From Bacteroidota bacterium (GTDB lineage Bacteria; Bacteroidota; Bacteroidia; Chitinophagales; Chitinophagaceae): DNA of 64,000 bases. The stretch is taken from NCBI GenBank assembly GCA_020161535.1, contig JAIUNW010000001.1:62001-126000 (forward strand), read 5' to 3'. Under the pieces are notes generated by a model, which saw nothing but the letters and a program-made list of their open reading frames with translations, was not told the origin of the DNA and ran no database searches. Each line of letters opens with the position of its first letter. Position 1 is the first letter of the stretch. Of the stretch, positions 8,981-16,711 are shown one piece after another. A program made the position numbers and the translations under genes.

Positions 8981-10117
8981 TTGGTAAAAGTAAGTATTGC
9001 TATGGAGGTTGGTATACAGGAAACCGAACATTATGAGGGCGTTTTTCCGGTGATTCAATTATTTGATCAACCTGGTTATACCATCACGCTTTTTGTTGAC
9101 GCCAAGATTGAAAAAAACCTGCGCGACCTGCTGGCCGAGAAAGCCGATCGCTACCGGTGGATTGTCAAAGAAAAACAGGAAAGCACCTTTTCTTTTTGCC
9201 GACGCATAAATCGCGCAATTCAGGAGCACCAGATAACCCTGCTTTACCTCAACACTGTTTCCAAACACCATATCGCTTATGCATGGCTGTTAGGTCAACA
9301 GCCACTACTAAAATCTATTCTCACCGTACACGATGTAAATTGTCTGTTTAAAGACAAGCCTGGTGTAAGTCTGCGATCCTGGATAAGGTACTGGGGTAAA
9401 AAATTATTGACCAAGCGAGCTGGCGCATTTAATACGGTTTCTGACACCGTGGTGCCTTACTTGTCGGTGCAGGCGGGTGATCGGGCTGTGTACAGCATTC
9501 CGGGAGCGGTTCACCAGCCAAGAAACAATACTTCGCCCTATTCAACCGCATTGCGACTGGTGATTCCAGGCACTATTGATGAAAAGCGCCGCGATTATAC
9601 CCAGGTATTTCAGTTGCTCGATAAAAGCAAGGCCTATGCCGTTGTATTGCTGGGTGGCGGTAACGCTGAGTATGCAAAAGACATTTGGAACACCTGCAAA
9701 CTGCATTATGCCGAGCAGACGGAATGGTTTGAAGAGCAAGAAGTAAGGCAGGCTGTGTTTGATGCAGCTTTAGACCGCGCGCATTTTATCTGGATCCCGT
9801 CGGTGGTAAACACAAAAATTTGCGGTGATATCCCCGAAGTGTATGGCCTTACAAAATCGTCGGGAAATATTTTTGATATCATCAAACATGGCAAGCCTTT
9901 TTTATATCCCGAGAGCCTGGTAATACCAGCGGCGCTGAAGCCTGCCGGTTTGCAGTATGCCAATATGGACGCGCTGCTGCAAAAATTGCAAGCCTTGGAT
10001 AGTAAAGCCTATGCCCAGCTTGATGCAGCGGCAAAAATTGCGGCGGGTCAATACAGCATTGAACTTATCCGGCAACGGTTTCCTGCCGTTTTTGGTACAG
10101 GTTTGTCACCCGGTTAA
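8981..10117 (+). CDS. Glycosyltransferase-like protein of unknown specificity
   Basis: The reading frame supports an ATG at 9002 (371 aa), but a TTG at 8981 adds VKVSIA immediately before MEVGIQETEHYEG, which completes an apparent first Rossmann beta strand. I therefore favour TTG (378 aa). The protein looks like a two-domain GT-B enzyme: SILTVHDVNCLF near residue 120, GAFNTVSDTVVPYL, a GTIDEKRRDY turn starting the second domain, and FWxxSV/PEVYGLTKSSGNIF-like donor-site features. I cannot assign a CAZy family. The 3' end overlaps the GT9 gene by 53 bases on the opposite strand. Confidence 0.7.
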   Translation: MVKVSIAMEVGIQETEHYEGVFPVIQLFDQPGYTITLFVDAKIEKNLRDLLAEKADRYRWIVKEKQESTFSFCRRINRAIQEHQITLLYLNTVSKHHIAYAWLLGQQPLLKSILTVHDVNCLFKDKPGVSLRSWIRYWGKKLLTKRAGAFNTVSDTVVPYLSVQAGDRAVYSIPGAVHQPRNNTSPYSTALRLVIPGTIDEKRRDYTQVFQLLDKSKAYAVVLLGGGNAEYAKDIWNTCKLHYAEQTEWFEEQEVRQAVFDAALDRAHFIWIPSVVNTKICGDIPEVYGLTKSSGNIFDIIKHGKPFLYPESLVIPAALKPAGLQYANMDALLQKLQALDSKAYAQLDAAAKIAAGQYSIELIRQRFPAVFGTGLSPG

Positions 10118-10976
10118 ATACGGTCTCAACAGGTATGCCACCCACTGCCGCCGGGTTATAGCTTTGCGCAAAAAAATAATCTTCCCAATTCGGATGCACG
10201 ATCTTCTCCAAACAACCATAACCGAAAATCTCCGTTGGTTGGGTGCAGATAAACAAAGCTACGGTGGGTATGTTGTAGGCCAACGCCAGGTGCATAGACA
10301 AAGTATCACCGGTAACAAGCAATTCGCAACGGGCAATCTCTTGCATATAATCTCGTAGGTGATCGCGCTGTACAAAATGAAAGACCTCATAGCCGGCAGC
10401 CGTCAACCGTGCGGATAAATCTGCATAGCCTTCCCAGATCTTGTTGGGCCAGCGACCAGCCGCCCGCGTTTCGATGCCGATGCGTTTGGTGGCTGGCTGC
10501 TTTACGGGTTGAAAAATGGCATAGGGCTCGCCATTAAAAGACTTGCCGAGCATTTGGCATAAGTAATCCTGGTAGGTTCGCGTGCCGGCTTTTTTTAAGG
10601 CATTGGCCTGATCGCGACCCAATGCGGAACAAAGGCTCCTGTCATACCAGCTTGCTGCATTGGCCGTGTAGTGCAATCCATTTTGCCAGTACAAGCCTTC
10701 CCACTGTTTGTATTGAAACCGGGAACCATAGTCCGCCAGCGGAAAATCTTCTTCCAGCGAAATGACCAGGTCAAATGGAATGGAAAAAACAGATTCCGGT
10801 AAAGCAGATTCGGCATATAAAGTCAAGCCAGGTCTGTCGGCGAAAAGAGGAAAATAATCAGCCGAGCAGATCCAGTGCCATTCAGCATCAGGAAATAAAT
10901 GAAAAAGAATACTGGAACGCACGATGTCTCCCGCGGCGCCTGTTTTAATAACCAGTATTCGTTGCGCTGCCTTCAT
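10065..10976 (-). CDS. Family 9 glycosyltransferase (heptosyltransferase-like)
   Basis: This 303-residue protein fits GT9, the ADP-heptose:LPS heptosyltransferases. It opens with RILVIKTGAAGDIVRSSIL, the family's N-terminal glycine-rich loop, has a mid-protein RAAGRWPNKIWEGYADL (the W-P...W segment), and VTGDTLSMHLALA, where the Asp and His lie in the donor pocket. It likely adds a heptose in LPS core synthesis in the cytoplasm, consistent with gmhA in the same region. It is the last gene of a minus-strand operon after tpiA (10-base gap). Its 3' 53 bases are also coding on the plus strand. Confidence 0.85.
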   Translation of the reverse strand: MKAAQRILVIKTGAAGDIVRSSILFHLFPDAEWHWICSADYFPLFADRPGLTLYAESALPESVFSIPFDLVISLEEDFPLADYGSRFQYKQWEGLYWQNGLHYTANAASWYDRSLCSALGRDQANALKKAGTRTYQDYLCQMLGKSFNGEPYAIFQPVKQPATKRIGIETRAAGRWPNKIWEGYADLSARLTAAGYEVFHFVQRDHLRDYMQEIARCELLVTGDTLSMHLALAYNIPTVALFICTQPTEIFGYGCLEKIVHPNWEDYFFAQSYNPAAVGGIPVETVFNRVTNLYQKRQETVAG

Positions 10977-10986
10977 CGGCCATCAC

Positions 10987-11748
10987 TCATTTGAGTGCCT
11001 TGATAATCGCCACAAATTCTTCGGGAATCAAAGACGCACCACCTACTAGTCCGCCATCTACATCTGCACCCGCAAATATTTCAGCCGCATTGGATGCTTT
11101 TACACTTCCACCATACAGAATGGAAATTTGATCAGCGGTCGGCTGGCCGAATTTTTTGGCGAGTACCGAACGAATGAATGCATGCATTTCCTGCGCTTGC
11201 GCAGCACTGGCTGTTTTACCCGTGCCGATGGCCCAAATGGGTTCGTAGGCAATTACTACTTTTTTTATTTGGTCATCGCTCAGGTGGAACAATGATTCTT
11301 CCAGTTGTTTGGCAACCCATTCGTTTTGTTGACCGGCTTCCCGAACAGCGAGTGCTTCACCGCAACAAAAAACAGGCACCATATCGAAGCTCAATAATAG
11401 GTTGATTTTCTCCGCCAGGTCCTGGTTGCTTTCGTTGAAATATTCGCGGCGCTCACTATGCCCCACAATGCAATAATCGATGCCGATCGAATCGAGCATT
11501 TCGGCCGATACCTCGCCGGTATACGCACCTGCTTTTTTATGGTAACAGTTTTGCGCGGCTATCTGCACATTTTTTTCATCGGCCACTTCGCTTTTCGCCA
11601 TGATCAGGTAAGGAAAGGGAACAGCAAAGAGAACGAGTTGGTCGGCACCCAGGGCCGGTTTTGCTTTGAGGATATCATCCAGCAATTTTTCTCCCTGCTG
11701 ATACGTGCAGTTCATTTTCCAGTTGGCGGCAGCGATTTGTTTTCTCAT
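10987..11748 (-). CDS. tpiA: Triosephosphate isomerase
   Basis: TpiA interconverts dihydroxyacetone phosphate and glyceraldehyde 3-phosphate. All catalytic landmarks are present in the 253-residue TIM barrel: NWKMN (Asn/Lys) near residue 10, CIVGHSERR with the electrophilic His near 97, AYEPIWAIGTGK with the catalytic Glu near 169 and loop 6, and the phosphate-binding YGGSV and GGLVGGASL loops. It sits between the nucleotidyltransferase gene (13-base gap) and the GT9 gene in one operon, an unusual setting for a glycolytic gene. Confidence 0.97.
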   Translation of the reverse strand: MRKQIAAANWKMNCTYQQGEKLLDDILKAKPALGADQLVLFAVPFPYLIMAKSEVADEKNVQIAAQNCYHKKAGAYTGEVSAEMLDSIGIDYCIVGHSERREYFNESNQDLAEKINLLLSFDMVPVFCCGEALAVREAGQQNEWVAKQLEESLFHLSDDQIKKVVIAYEPIWAIGTGKTASAAQAQEMHAFIRSVLAKKFGQPTADQISILYGGSVKASNAAEIFAGADVDGGLVGGASLIPEEFVAIIKALK

Positions 11749-11761
11749 TCTTTACGTTGGT

Positions 11762-12949
11762 TTAAAAATTGTCGTAAATATATTTAAGTATATTCTCTTC
11801 ACGCGGCTGAAGTTCAGCGTTTTTAAAGCTTTTCCAATTACGAATATCACGCAGCGCTTTGTCAAATTCATATTTGCGAACGCCATCAGCGCCCCAGGAA
11901 AAATTCGGTATGTATTTCGGCGATAAGCCAGCACCGAAAACACTGCTCGATACACCTACCACGGTGCCGGTATTAAATGAACTGTTGATGGCCGAGCGAC
12001 TGTAATCGCCCATCAGCAAGCCGCATTTGATGCCGGCATTGCCCATACCACCAGCGCTGGCTGGATGGTACACAAAAACAGGTGCTGCATTGTTTTTGAC
12101 ATTGGAGGCCGACGTGCCAGCGCCGAGGTTGCACCACTCACCGATCACCGCATCACCGAGGTAACCATCATGGGCTTTATTGGAATAACCCATAATAACA
12201 CTGTTTTTGATTTCGCCACCGGCGATTGAATGCGGACCAATGGTAGTAGCCCCATAAATTTTGCTGCCCATCTTCAGTACCGCCTTTTCGCCCAAGGCAA
12301 AAGGACCACGTATGCAACTGCCTTCCATTACTTCGGCATCTTTTCCAATATAGATCGGTCCGTTCTGCGTATTTAAAAGGCAATGTTCCACCTGCGCGCC
12401 TTCTTCCAAAAAAACAGTGCCATCGCCGATGACCCGGTTCGTGCCGGATAATGCAGCCGATCGACGCAACTGCATGATCAAATTGAGATCGAGTCGAATC
12501 GCATCATCGTTAAAGCTGAAAATGTCCCAGGGGTTTTTGATAAACAAGACCGATGCTTCATACTGAACTACTTTATCGACCTTGATCTGGTGCAGTCCCG
12601 TAACTTCTTTCTTTGTAAAATGAAAAGCCACGGCACCGGCTTTTTCGTGCACCAACAATTCAGCCGGCTGCAGTTTTTTAATGGCTTCAATAAGTGCAGG
12701 GTCGGGCAGTATATTGGCGTGAACCAGGAAATAGTCTCCTTCGGCCAAATCACCGTCAATTTTCAACGACCGATCTGATTCCTTGTAGTCACCTTCCCAT
12801 TTATCGAACGAAGGCATTTGCAAACCCAACTCCCATTTCTCGCGTATGCTGAATATCCCCATCCGGATGTCTTGAATGCGGCGGGTCAAGGTGAATGGAA
12901 ACAGGTTTTCCGGGTGGCAATACTCTTCGGAAAACAGGATGGATTGCAT
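11762..12949 (-). CDS. Putative sugar nucleotidyltransferase with hexapeptide-repeat C-terminus (GlmU-related)
   Basis: The 395-residue protein begins with LFSEEYCHPENLFPFTLTRRIQDIRMGI, the N-terminal hallmark of the NTP_transf_4/GlmU-related group of Bacteroidota. The second half is a left-handed beta-helix: repeated hexapeptide-type segments from about residue 190 to 320, such as IGDGTVFLEEGAQV and IGEWCNLGAGT. The classical GxGTRM pyrophosphorylase loop is not obvious, so enzymatic activity is uncertain. It probably works on sugar-1-phosphates or acyl/acetyl sugar precursors. It heads the operon with tpiA and the GT9 gene. A strong hairpin terminator separates it from rpmE2 upstream. Confidence 0.8.
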   Translation of the reverse strand: MQSILFSEEYCHPENLFPFTLTRRIQDIRMGIFSIREKWELGLQMPSFDKWEGDYKESDRSLKIDGDLAEGDYFLVHANILPDPALIEAIKKLQPAELLVHEKAGAVAFHFTKKEVTGLHQIKVDKVVQYEASVLFIKNPWDIFSFNDDAIRLDLNLIMQLRRSAALSGTNRVIGDGTVFLEEGAQVEHCLLNTQNGPIYIGKDAEVMEGSCIRGPFALGEKAVLKMGSKIYGATTIGPHSIAGGEIKNSVIMGYSNKAHDGYLGDAVIGEWCNLGAGTSASNVKNNAAPVFVYHPASAGGMGNAGIKCGLLMGDYSRSAINSSFNTGTVVGVSSSVFGAGLSPKYIPNFSWGADGVRKYEFDKALRDIRNWKSFKNAELQPREENILKYIYDNF

Positions 12950-12963
12950 GGGTTAAAGCTAAT

Positions 12964-12997
12964 AAAAAAACCGGTCGGGATAGCCGGCCGGTTTTTT
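12964..12997 (-). terminator. Rho-independent terminator downstream of rpmE2 (bidirectional shape)
   Basis: The stem AACCGGTCGG / CCGGCCGGTT at 12969-12978 and 12983-12992 contains one G-T pair and encloses a short loop (12979-12982). It is flanked by an A-run on the left and a T-run on the right, so it can work in both directions. It lies 19 bases past the rpmE2 stop and isolates it from the next gene on the same strand. Confidence 0.85.
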
Positions 12998-13015
12998 CGA
13001 AACCCAAGGGGTTTA

Positions 13016-13264
13016 TTATTTTTTGGCGTATTTCTTTTTGAACTTGTCGATACGACCTGCTGTGTCAAGCAATACATTCTTACCAGTAAAGAACGGATGC
13101 GACGTGTTTGAAATTTCAAGCTTGATCAGGGGATACTCTTTACCGTCTTCCCACTGAATGGTTTCTTTGGTGGCAGCGGTTGATTTGCTGATAAACGCAA
13201 AACCATTACTCATGTCTTTAAACACAACGAAACGGTAGTTCTGCGGATGGATACCTTGTTTCAT
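13016..13264 (-). CDS. rpmE2: 50S ribosomal protein L31 type B
   Basis: L31 sits at the central protuberance and bridges the subunits. The 82-residue protein starts [17 protein letters not shown] and has the [11 protein letters not shown] segment of the family. It contains no cysteine, so it is the zinc-free type B form. It appears monocistronic: a promoter and leader hairpin lie upstream and a terminator directly downstream. Confidence 0.97.
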   Translation of the reverse strand: MKQGIHPQNYRFVVFKDMSNGFAFISKSTAATKETIQWEDGKEYPLIKLEISNTSHPFFTGKNVLLDTAGRIDKFKKKYAKK

Positions 13265-13282
13265 GATAGAAGTTTTAAGGCC

Positions 13283-13300
13283 GCACGGATTTTGCCGTGC
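13283..13300 (-). promoter_or_regulatory. Hairpin in the rpmE2 leader (candidate L31 leader element)
   Basis: A perfect 6-bp stem GCACGG/CCGTGC with a 6-base loop lies in the predicted 5' UTR, ending 19 bases before the rpmE2 start. The stem is followed on the minus strand by a short linker and no T-run, so it is unlikely to be a terminator. L31 mRNAs in other phyla carry autoregulatory leader structures. That this one binds L31 is inference. Confidence 0.4.
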
Positions 13301-13322
13301 TGTTGATTTAAAATTTGGAATG

Positions 13323-13355
13323 CAAAACTAACGATTAATGCACGAATAACAGCAA
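13323..13355 (-). promoter_or_regulatory. Putative rpmE2 promoter (TTG / TAGTTTTG)
   Basis: On the minus strand TTG (13353-13355) and TAGTTTTG (13323-13330) are separated by 22 bases, within the range of Bacteroidota housekeeping promoters. The implied transcript starts about 50 bases before the rpmE2 ATG, which places the leader hairpin inside the mRNA. Confidence 0.6.
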
Positions 13356-13393
13356 TATTTCCCAAAAAACATTAGCCGTTAACTTATTGACAA

Positions 13394-13888
13394 TCAATCT
13401 TTCATGTTAACATACTGAAAGGGTATGCCCATTCCCCAGGTTTTGCTGGCCTGGATAACCGCTTGCAGGTCGTCGATTTTCTTCCCCGTTACCCGTACCA
13501 TATCGTCCATAATGGCGGCTTGCACCTTCAGTCCGGCGTCTTTAACATGCTTCACTACTTTTTTGGCATCTTCCTGTTTCAGCCCGTTTCTCACCGGAAT
13601 TTCTTTTTTGAAAACCTTGCCACTTTGGCCACCTTTTTTTGCTTCCAGGTCGTAAATGGTTGCTTCCAGTCCCTGCTTCATGGTGCGACTGATCAGTACA
13701 TCAATCACCTGGTTCAGTTTCATTTCACTTTCTACTTCGATGGTGAGCAACAAATCCTTTTTATTCAAATCGATCGAAACATGCGAATCTTTAAAATCAA
13801 ACCGATTGGTAATTTCTTTTTTTACCGTGTTCACGGCATTGTCGAGCGTTTGCAGATCTACTTTGCTGACCAGGTCAAATGATGGCAT
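13394..13888 (-). CDS. YajQ-family nucleotide-binding protein
   Basis: The start at 13888 gives MPSFDLVSKVDLQTLDNAV, the standard YajQ N-terminus, and a 164-residue protein, the usual length. The family has two ferredoxin-like folds, binds nucleotides and RNA, and in some bacteria binds cyclic di-GMP. Conserved segments NRFDFKDS, EAKKGGQSGKVFKKEIPVRNG and VRVTGKKIDDLQAVI are present. A TATTTTTG -7 element at 13907-13914 precedes the start by about 19 bases. An upstream in-frame start at 13939 overlaps the neighbouring gene's end and is unlikely. Confidence 0.92.
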   Translation of the reverse strand: MPSFDLVSKVDLQTLDNAVNTVKKEITNRFDFKDSHVSIDLNKKDLLLTIEVESEMKLNQVIDVLISRTMKQGLEATIYDLEAKKGGQSGKVFKKEIPVRNGLKQEDAKKVVKHVKDAGLKVQAAIMDDMVRVTGKKIDDLQAVIQASKTWGMGIPFQYVNMKD

Positions 13889-13906
13889 AACCGAAATTTT
13901 ATCCGG

Positions 13907-13914
13907 CAAAAATA
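13907..13914 (-). promoter_or_regulatory. Putative -7 element (TATTTTTG) for the YajQ-family gene
   Basis: A perfect match to TAnnTTTG on the minus strand, 18 bases before the chosen ATG. I could not find a convincing TTG at the -33 distance. Confidence 0.35.
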
Positions 13915-13925
13915 ACGCAATGTTA

Positions 13926-16379
13926 TTAGTTATTGCCACCCATTTTTACGCGGTTCTGCTCGTCGTTGGCCCCGCCATTGTTTCGACGCTGACGGGTATC
14001 TTTGGCCACTTTACCAAAGCGATACACAAATGAGATATTGGCCACCCGCGAATCACGGCTATTCCTGAAATGGGCGAGTGTATTCTTGAAATTGATATCG
14101 CCCGAAGCCTGCTGGGTATAAAATATATCGCGCACGTTCAGTTTCAGGGTGCCCTTGCCTTTCAATACCTGCTTGGCAATACCGGCCGATGCAGCTCCCA
14201 TGTCATTGATCAAGATCTGCCCCTCCACCCCTTTGGTGCGATACCAGCCACTCAATTCTGCACTCCAGCCTTTCTCAAACTTGAATTGGTTGTTGATATT
14301 GAACAACAGGTTTCCGGCCGATACCTTCAACATATCACCGTTCAACATACCTTCAAAAACGGTGTAATTATAGTTGCTGTATAAGATGGTCGTGAACCAT
14401 TTGTTGACTGGCAACTGCGCACTTACCGATACACCTGCATTTTGTCTTTTGCCAATATTGCCCTGCTTTACAATCACCGCCTCGCCCGAAGGTTCGAAGG
14501 TTTCGGCAAAAAAGTTTTTGGTATAACTATAGTTTACCGTGGTGGTCAATATGCTGTTATATGTGTGCGTCAGTTCCAAGTTATTGGTAAACTGCGGTTG
14601 TAGATAAGTGTTACCTTGTCCGTAGGTGTATTTATCAAGAAAGAAAAGAAAGGGGTTCAGGTCCTGGTAAGCTGGTCGGTCAATGCGTCGGCCAACCGAG
14701 AGCGCGAGCTGGTTTTTATCATTTGCAGCATAACTGATAAATACCGTCGGAAACAAATTGCTATAACTGCGTTTGAAAGATGAATCTGGTTTGGTGGGGT
14801 TGCCATTCTGGTTACCCTGGTACTTGGTGTATTCGTAGCGAAGACCCGATTGCAATCCCCATTTCTTCCACTGGGTATTATAGTTGAGGTAGGCAGCAAA
14901 AATATTCTCCTTGTATTGAAAATGGTTCGACTTCCGCCAGTCGGCTTCCCAGTTGCCATTCACCAGGTTGGCATAGTTGGCTTCGTTGTCGGTATTCACA
15001 TAACTGCCTTTCAGGCCAGATTCAATTTTACTGCTTTTGTTCAGTGGCCGCGTATAATCGACCTTGGCGGTGTAGATATTGATATTCACCGGCAGTTTTC
15101 CCTGCAAGGTTTCAGTATATCGTTCGTCGCCGTTGGGATCGGCAATGGTATTGTTAAACACTTGCTCACTGCGCGACCCGTATTTGATTACATCAATATC
15201 GCCGGTTAACTCCTGGCCCAGTGAATCGAACTGGTGGCGTACATTGAGGTTTACACTTTTGTTCTTCCATCGATCCTTGTTTTGGCTGGTTGCAAAAAGC
15301 ATGGAATCGATTTGGCTGAATGGGTTCATCAGTTTGCTGGTATTTTTTCCGTGTTGGTCTTCGGGCGATAAGCCGCCGTTGAGCACAATACCGAGGGTGG
15401 TTTTGGCGGACAAATAATAATCTGCTCCCAACTTCAGCGAATAGTTGCTGTTCTTATTATACATCATCGAGGTTTGGTCGAATATGCCGGTCAACTCTTT
15501 GCTTTCATCGCTGAGAAAACGACGGTTGATATCGAGGCGTTGAAACCCATTCCAAACACTGTAACCACCGTTGGCAAACAAGTTGAATTTCTTGCTGCGA
15601 AAGTTCAGGTTAAAACTGTTATTGGTTTTCCAATAAACACCCTGGCCATAATTCGCTGTTATCGATCCGTTGAAACCACCTTGTTTATTTTTCTTCGTCT
15701 TGATATTGATGATGCCCGAATTGCCGGCAGCATCGTATTTGGCCGAGGGGTTGGTGATGATTTCGATTTGGTCGACCGAACTGGACGGCATCGATTTCAG
15801 TAAATTGTTCAATTGCTCACCGGTCAAATACGAGGGACGGCCATCCAGCATCACCATGACACCCTGCTTGCCTTTGAGGCTGATATTGCCGTCTTTGTCG
15901 ACCAATACGCCGGGCGATTTTTCCAACACTTCCAACACCGTAGCGCCGGTATTGGTAACAGCCGCTTCTACGTTTACAATGGTGCGATCGATTCGTTGTT
16001 CTATCAGGGGCTTGCGAGCGGTTACCGTTACCGCATTCAATTCCTTACGGGCAGCCTGTAAACCAATCGTTGGTATATCGACCGATTGGCTGCTCAGGGT
16101 CACCAAGTTAGAATACCAGGTTTGTTGACCTACGGCCGATACCTTAACGAGATAGGCATCGGGTTGCAGATTGGCAAATTCAAATTGTCCGTCGGCCCCG
16201 GTCGATTTTGTCCGCAGCACAGTAGAGTCTGCCTTTAACAGGCTTACAGTTGCACTTTCCAGGGCTTGCTTTTTTCCGTCAGTCACGGTGCCTTTGATCG
16301 ATAGGCCGGCTTGCTGCGCAAAACTGGAGGCGGCAATAAACAAAAGTGCGGCAGTCAGGGATACTAAGTTCTTTTTCAT
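13926..16379 (-). CDS. Outer-membrane beta-barrel protein, PF14905-type, with N-terminal carboxypeptidase-regulatory-like domain
   Basis: With the start at 16379 the 817-residue protein has a signal peptide (MKKN..., cleavage after SSFAQ near residue 22). A CarboxypepD_reg-like beta-sandwich spans about 25-105 (SIKGTVTDGKKQALESATV), followed by a plug-like domain (LIEQRIDRTIVNVE to YDAAGNSGIINIKTKK, about 125-230) and an outer-membrane barrel (OMP_b-brl_3) to the C-terminus. The tail after the last strand is Asn/Arg rich. It resembles TonB-dependent receptors but no TonB box is obvious. The ligand is unknown and it has no SusD partner here. A 12-bp palindrome lies about 65 bases upstream. Confidence 0.88.
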   Translation of the reverse strand: MKKNLVSLTAALLFIAASSFAQQAGLSIKGTVTDGKKQALESATVSLLKADSTVLRTKSTGADGQFEFANLQPDAYLVKVSAVGQQTWYSNLVTLSSQSVDIPTIGLQAARKELNAVTVTARKPLIEQRIDRTIVNVEAAVTNTGATVLEVLEKSPGVLVDKDGNISLKGKQGVMVMLDGRPSYLTGEQLNNLLKSMPSSSVDQIEIITNPSAKYDAAGNSGIINIKTKKNKQGGFNGSITANYGQGVYWKTNNSFNLNFRSKKFNLFANGGYSVWNGFQRLDINRRFLSDESKELTGIFDQTSMMYNKNSNYSLKLGADYYLSAKTTLGIVLNGGLSPEDQHGKNTSKLMNPFSQIDSMLFATSQNKDRWKNKSVNLNVRHQFDSLGQELTGDIDVIKYGSRSEQVFNNTIADPNGDERYTETLQGKLPVNINIYTAKVDYTRPLNKSSKIESGLKGSYVNTDNEANYANLVNGNWEADWRKSNHFQYKENIFAAYLNYNTQWKKWGLQSGLRYEYTKYQGNQNGNPTKPDSSFKRSYSNLFPTVFISYAANDKNQLALSVGRRIDRPAYQDLNPFLFFLDKYTYGQGNTYLQPQFTNNLELTHTYNSILTTTVNYSYTKNFFAETFEPSGEAVIVKQGNIGKRQNAGVSVSAQLPVNKWFTTILYSNYNYTVFEGMLNGDMLKVSAGNLLFNINNQFKFEKGWSAELSGWYRTKGVEGQILINDMGAASAGIAKQVLKGKGTLKLNVRDIFYTQQASGDINFKNTLAHFRNSRDSRVANISFVYRFGKVAKDTRQRRNNGGANDEQNRVKMGGNN

Positions 16380-16711
16380 GTTGGCTGGTTGCTGTGGTAC
16401 CATTGGTTAACTATTACAACTCTAAATTAGGTACTATGTTATGCAATGTACATTGTTAAATGCTGAACGGTCAATTGGCTTGATTTTCGGCAATGTGTCC
16501 ATACTGTGACGGTTTTCCGGGAGAATGGTTACCGCCGAAGTCGGTTGAATGACAAACGGAAAGCAGGCGCTATAAACGGCGCCAACATGGAACTTACCTT
16601 ACCAGGTCTGCAATGAATGCGGCCTTGACAAAATGCTGTGCTGCTCTTCTAAAGCAGCATGCGCTTGAAAATGTTTTGAGCGCTTCGGCGAAGGATTCTA
16701 CTATACATGCA
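16380..16711. other. Non-coding gap between lgt and the outer-membrane barrel gene
   Basis: I see no plausible gene on either strand in these 332 bases. They contain a perfect 12-bp palindrome (16444-16455) and a GGCGC/GCGCC short inverted repeat near 16567-16584. No clear TAnnTTTG element was found for the gene starting at 16379. No hairpin with a T-run follows lgt. Confidence 0.6.
16444..16455. promoter_or_regulatory. 12-bp perfect palindrome, candidate operator
   Basis: CAATGTACATTG reads the same on both strands and sits 65 bases before the start of the outer-membrane barrel gene. A dimeric repressor or activator could bind here. No regulator gene is adjacent, so the assignment is tentative. 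Confidence 0.3.
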
